A DNA stretch of 17,189 nucleotides, taken from NCBI GenBank assembly GCA_013372965.1, contig JABXIR010000226.1, positions 1 to 17,189 on the forward strand, in the 5' to 3' direction. The stretch's first letter is position 1. Every line of letters begins with the position of its first letter. The translations under genes and the position numbers were made by a program. The DNA comes from Gammaproteobacteria bacterium (GTDB lineage Bacteria > Pseudomonadota > Gammaproteobacteria > Pseudomonadales > DSM-25080). The notes beneath the pieces were generated by a model. That model did not search any database, was not told where the DNA came from, and saw nothing but the letters and a program-made list of their open reading frames with translations. Positions 14,032-17,189 of this stretch are shown here, one piece after another.

Positions 14032-14682
14032 TCAAGCATTGCGCTCCGCGAAGGCGATCCGAGCGATCGCATTGAGCGATCTAGCATCTCCGGCTCGTAT
14101 TTTGTCAGCGACACGCTTCCCTACGTAGTAACAAAAGTGTCTATCCTCATGGGTGATGAGTCCTTCAGGTGCTGTGGACGTTCTGGTTCTTGCGCTGAGT
14201 ATTCCGTTAGGGGTTAAGATCCATTGGTCGATGGGCGTTAAGCAAACTTGATCTCGCTCGTCGACGAAAAGTGCATAAGTTTCTGTTAAATCGGGGATTT
14301 CATTCGGCACCACGGAGAGTGGATTGGCGGGCGTAATGAGGTAACTTTCAACCGCTTCTGGTGCTCGTTGCCTGAGTTCTCCAACGTTCGGCTGGATGTA
14401 GCCTTCAAATCGTCCACGACCAAAGTCGATATCGCGGCACAGTTTTACCTCATTTCTCCAAGGCACCATCCCTTCGATATCGCCGAGCATAGTTTTCGCC
14501 CATCCAATAATCGGTACGCCAAACAGCGTTTCCTCGTTGGGTCGCGAATAAACCATATTGAAGCCAGACCATTCAAGCATCATCTTTACAGCGCGACGAG
14601 GTCGCAAGCGCTTCGCATTCTGCTTCGCATGAATTCCGATAACATTGTTTTCTGACTTGAGGTGGTGTGTTCGAGAGTACAT
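14032..14682 (-). CDS. Conserved-looking protein of unknown function, 216 residues
   Basis: I do not recognise this gene. The protein is soluble-looking, with no signal peptide or clear membrane segment. The first ~34 residues are basic and low in hydrophobic residues (HAKQNAKRLRPRRAVK), and a Met pair at 34-35 could be the true start. The core reads well-ordered, with features such as SGFNMVYSRPNEETLFGVPIIGWA, DIDFGRGRFEGYIQPNVGELR, TYALFVDERDQVCLTPIDQW and a Cys/Tyr-rich HFCYYVGKRVADKI. The frame is open over 650 bases between two divergently or convergently arranged conserved genes, and the opposite strand offers no better candidate. GGAG lies 12 bases before the ATG, rather far. It diverges from epmC across 83 bases. 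Confidence 0.75.
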   Translation of the reverse strand: MYSRTHHLKSENNVIGIHAKQNAKRLRPRRAVKMMLEWSGFNMVYSRPNEETLFGVPIIGWAKTMLGDIEGMVPWRNEVKLCRDIDFGRGRFEGYIQPNVGELRQRAPEAVESYLITPANPLSVVPNEIPDLTETYALFVDERDQVCLTPIDQWILTPNGILSARTRTSTAPEGLITHEDRHFCYYVGKRVADKIRAGDARSLNAIARIAFAERNA

Positions 14683-14765
14683 AATACGGCGATGCTCCGA
14701 CCCTTACTGCGTGTTCTTTAGAGTATAGTGGTCAAAAATCGTTTACTAATTCAAATACTTACCGT

Positions 14766-15338
14766 ATGTCCATCGAAAATCTACCGTTAGTGAAACTGTC
14801 GACTCTTAAACAGGTGTTTCAGCGTACCTTTGAAGCGTCTCTCAATACCCAATTGATCGGGGGGTTCGACGAGCCTTTGTATCGACCAGCGTCTGACGAT
14901 TCTCCGGCGCGGATACAATTTCGCAGCGATTACGTATCATCGGCTTTGCATGAGCTCGCACACTGGTGCGTAGCGGGGCACGAGCGTCGTCAATTAGAAG
15001 ACTACGGCTACTGGTACGCGCCCGATGGCCGTAACGAAACGCAGCAACGACAGTTTGCCAAGGTAGAGTCTCGACCTCAGGCGGTGGAGTGGTATCTAAG
15101 CCTTTCATTGGGGGTGCCCTTTCGGGTGAGTGCAGACAATTTAGATGGTCCCGTCAATCTTGACGATTTAAAGCGCGCGGTATACTCGGAATTCGAGCGC
15201 CTCCGAGCGGGAGATATTCCGCCACGTGCGCGTCAACTCGCGATTGAGCTCAGTGCTCAAACTCAGATCGACTTAGAGAGCGAGTTGCAAAAAATGACGT
15301 TAAACTATCTTGATAGTTTCTGGGAATCACCGCAATGA
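14766..15338 (+). CDS. epmC: Elongation factor P hydroxylase EpmC (YfcM)
   Basis: EpmC hydroxylates the lysine of elongation factor P after EpmA and EpmB have added (R)-beta-lysine, the last step of this EF-P modification. The 190-residue protein lines up with E. coli YfcM along its length: NTQLIGGFDEPLYRPA, then the metal-site segment YVSSALHELAHWCVAG with His62, Glu63 and His66, then LEDYGYWYAPDGRNETQQRQFAKVE and VPFRVSADNLDG. The presence of EpmC implies that epmA, epmB and a lysine-type EF-P exist elsewhere in the genome. No good ribosome-binding site precedes the ATG. The stop overlaps the pdxB start (ATGA). Confidence 0.93.
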   Translation: MSIENLPLVKLSTLKQVFQRTFEASLNTQLIGGFDEPLYRPASDDSPARIQFRSDYVSSALHELAHWCVAGHERRQLEDYGYWYAPDGRNETQQRQFAKVESRPQAVEWYLSLSLGVPFRVSADNLDGPVNLDDLKRAVYSEFERLRAGDIPPRARQLAIELSAQTQIDLESELQKMTLNYLDSFWESPQ

Positions 15339-16372
15339 AGTTAGTCGCCGACGAAAATATCCCCGGCATTGAGGCGTTGTTTGGCCGGTATTTTGATGAG
15401 ATTGTCCGATTGCCGGGTCGAACGATGACACCAGCGCAAGTGGCCGACGCTGACGCCCTCGTCGTACGCTCGGTGACGCGTGTCAATCGTGAGCTTGTTG
15501 AACAGTCAAAGGTGAAGTTTGTCGGCACCTGCACCATTGGCACCGATCATCTTGACACGCTCGCGTTAAGCGAGCTTGGCATTCATTGGTGCTCTGCTCC
15601 GGGGTGTAACGCGGACAGTGTGGCCGATTATGTCTTAGCCGCGTGCGCAGTGCTGGAACGACCGGTTGCGAGGCAGCGTGTTGCGGTTATAGGCGCAGGC
15701 AACGTGGGCTCACGAGTCATTCGTCGTTTTCGGCAGATGAGTGCTGACGTTCGCGTGGTCGATCCGTTTCTAGCTGAACCGGTCGTCACAGGACACAGCC
15801 TCGAACAGGTGTTCGAGTGGGCCGAAATCATTTGTCTCCACACACCGTTAACTCGCGATGGCGCACATCCGACGGCAGGAATGATCGATAGCGCGCTCGT
15901 TGGTCGTTGCGCCTCAAATACGCTCATCATCAGTGCGGGTCGAGGCCCCGTGGTCAAGAATGAGGCGGTGATGTCACGAACTGACATCGACTGGGTGCTG
16001 GATGTGTGGGATCACGAGCCTAGTGTGGCCGTTGAATCGATTGAGCAAGCCAAAATAGCGACGGCGCACATTGCAGGCTACGCCAACGAAGGGAAGCGTC
16101 GAGGTACTTGGATGGTATTCAATGAATGGGCTCGCGCTAATCAAAAGCCGATTGCAGATTGGTCAGTGGTTGCTGGCGAGTTACTGCCTCGACCAACGCG
16201 GTCCGATCGTTGGCAGGATCAAATACTAGCAGCGTACGATATTCGCAGAGATGATCGATTATTTCGAGAAGCGTTAACGGCGTCACCGGCTGATAATGCC
16301 ATTGCCTTCGATCAGCTCAGAAAGCATTACCCTGGGCGGCACGAATTTAACCAGTTCGACTGGACAAGTTGA
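15335..16372 (+). CDS. pdxB: Erythronate-4-phosphate dehydrogenase
   Basis: PdxB oxidises 4-phosphoerythronate to 2-oxo-3-hydroxy-4-phosphobutanoate in the DXP-dependent pathway to pyridoxal 5'-phosphate. The protein (345 residues; E. coli 378) opens with MKLVADENIPG, has FVGTCTIGTDHLD, the NAD-binding motif GAGNVG at 120-125, and the catalytic trio of the D-2-hydroxyacid dehydrogenase family: Arg203 (SAGRGPVV), Glu228 (VWDHEP) and His245 (TAHIAGYANEGKRRGT). The last marks PdxB rather than other family members. The C-terminal dimerisation domain is present. GGGAA lies 8 bases before the ATG, inside epmC, so the pair are coupled. In E. coli the two genes are in the same chromosomal neighbourhood but not adjacent. 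Confidence 0.95.
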   Translation: MKLVADENIPGIEALFGRYFDEIVRLPGRTMTPAQVADADALVVRSVTRVNRELVEQSKVKFVGTCTIGTDHLDTLALSELGIHWCSAPGCNADSVADYVLAACAVLERPVARQRVAVIGAGNVGSRVIRRFRQMSADVRVVDPFLAEPVVTGHSLEQVFEWAEIICLHTPLTRDGAHPTAGMIDSALVGRCASNTLIISAGRGPVVKNEAVMSRTDIDWVLDVWDHEPSVAVESIEQAKIATAHIAGYANEGKRRGTWMVFNEWARANQKPIADWSVVAGELLPRPTRSDRWQDQILAAYDIRRDDRLFREALTASPADNAIAFDQLRKHYPGRHEFNQFDWTS

Positions 16373-16402
16373 GTTGCTCAAAGAAATTTCACAGAGAATA
16401 TG

Positions 16403-17189
16403 ATGAATAGATCTGCACATGCGCGCACGAAATTACGAATGGGGCTAGTGGTTAACCCATTCGCTGGGATTGGTGGTGCCGAGGCATTAAAGGGCAGCGA
16501 CAACGCACAAGAGCGCGATCAATTACTAGCGGAGGGCGTAGTTCGACGTGTGGTTTCCCGGCTTAAGACCTTTTTCGATGGTCTTGAAAGCTGTGCTGAT
16601 GTGATTGAAATCCACACTTGGGCAGGTGAGATGGGGGCGCAATACGTCCCCGTCCAGTTTAGTACTCAGGTTGTGGGAGAATCGCCTCAGCCGAGTTGTG
16701 CTGATGATACCGTATATGCGGTTAAGACGATTTGCCGTTCACACATTGACCTACTGGTGTTTGTCGGAGGAGACGGTACGGCACGTAACGTCGTGGACGG
16801 TTGTGATGAGCTAACGCCCGTACTCGGGCTTCCGTCCGGTGTGAAAATGCAGTCGGGATGTTTTGCTGTAACACCAACAGCCGCCGCCGAGGTCGTTAAA
16901 AGTATGATCTCGGCTGATTTGGTTGATTTGAGACTTCAAGAGGTTCGCGATCTTGATGAGGCGGCTTACCGAACGGGCCTCGTTAAATCAAAATTCTACG
17001 GAGAGCTGCACGTTCCCGAGTTGGGACAGTTCGTTCAAGCGACGAAAGTTGGCGGGATCGAGGTAGAAGATCTCGTACTCGATGAAATTTCGGCTGAGGT
17101 TGATGAGCGTTTCGACGACGATGCACTGTGGCTTATCGGGCCGGGTACGACCACGCGAGCGTTCATGGAATATAAGGGGTTAGATAACA
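16403..17189 (+). CDS. ATP-NAD kinase-like protein (COG3199 type), 3' end outside window
   Basis: The frame stays open to the last base, giving 262 residues; family members are usually about 350-390 residues, so roughly the last third is missing. The sequence follows the COG3199 pattern: MGLVVNPFAGIGG and ALKGSD near the N-terminus, then DDTVYAVK, the kinase motif GGDGTARNV (from residue 122), and LPSGVKMQSGCFAVTP. These proteins are predicted ATP- or polyphosphate-dependent NAD kinases, distinct from the essential NadK and related to AcoX; the substrate is not firmly known. Two ATGs are in tandem at 16400 and 16403; AGAG (16393-16396) is better spaced for the second. It follows pdxB by 30 bases and is probably in the same operon. 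Confidence 0.85.
   Translation, partial: MNRSAHARTKLRMGLVVNPFAGIGGAEALKGSDNAQERDQLLAEGVVRRVVSRLKTFFDGLESCADVIEIHTWAGEMGAQYVPVQFSTQVVGESPQPSCADDTVYAVKTICRSHIDLLVFVGGDGTARNVVDGCDELTPVLGLPSGVKMQSGCFAVTPTAAAEVVKSMISADLVDLRLQEVRDLDEAAYRTGLVKSKFYGELHVPELGQFVQATKVGGIEVEDLVLDEISAEVDERFDDDALWLIGPGTTTRAFMEYKGLDN

Noticed and set aside
14041..14082. Clustered GCGATC/GAGCGATC repeats near the end of the unknown minus-strand gene
   Set aside because: They are short, fall in coding sequence, and similar CGATC-rich words occur throughout the window, so they look like compositional habit.

Overview
This window is a stretch of core chromosome from a gammaproteobacterium that is not an enterobacterium. The order eno-ftsB-ispD-ispF-truD-pcm-(DUF368)-nlpD-rpoS-fdxA-mutS-pncC-recA-recX is close to the one known from Pseudomonas and its relatives. 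The proteins (FtsB, degenerate NlpD, RpoS, RecX, YheU, EpmC, PdxB) point to the same class. Base composition looks even throughout. I see no tRNA, rRNA, insertion sequence, phage gene, integrase or CRISPR array. Genes are tightly packed, often with TAATG or ATGA stop/start overlaps, and no gene-free stretch exceeds about 170 bases.

Region 1 (1-4650, + strand) is one long run of touching genes. It starts with the 3' part of enolase, then the divisome protein FtsB, two MEP isoprenoid enzymes (IspD, IspF), the tRNA pseudouridine synthase TruD (unusually short), the protein-repair methyltransferase Pcm, and a DUF368/PopT-type polyprenyl-phosphate transporter. SurE, which usually sits between TruD and Pcm, is missing. 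IspD and IspF feed isoprenoid synthesis, from which undecaprenyl phosphate is made. The DUF368 protein is in the family that recycles that carrier across the membrane, so the operon has an envelope theme.

Region 2 (4651-6811) holds nlpD (amidase-activator lipoprotein) and rpoS. A CRP-like palindrome lies just before nlpD. The rpoS mRNA leader is packed with short palindromes. An intrinsic terminator closes rpoS, and a second one on the other strand closes fdxA.

Region 3 (6812-11892) is genome maintenance: fdxA and mutS on the minus strand, then pncC, recA and recX on the plus strand. A near-perfect LexA box precedes recA. A bidirectional terminator lies inside the end of recX and serves the convergent gcvR-like gene.

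Region 4 (11885-17189) is less conserved in order. It contains a GcvR-like double ACT-domain regulator (-), then a likely operon of an MTH1187-type thiamine-binding protein, an exported COG4798-type methyltransferase, YheU and TusA (+). An unrecognised 216-residue protein follows on the minus strand. Last come the EF-P hydroxylase EpmC, erythronate-4-phosphate dehydrogenase PdxB, and a COG3199-type ATP-NAD kinase homologue cut by the window end.

I did not find a clearly new biological system. The points most worth a second look are the exported methyltransferase operon, the unknown minus-strand gene, the rpoS leader structure, the CRP-like site at nlpD, two hairpins embedded in 3' coding ends, and the shortened TruD with SurE missing beside it.
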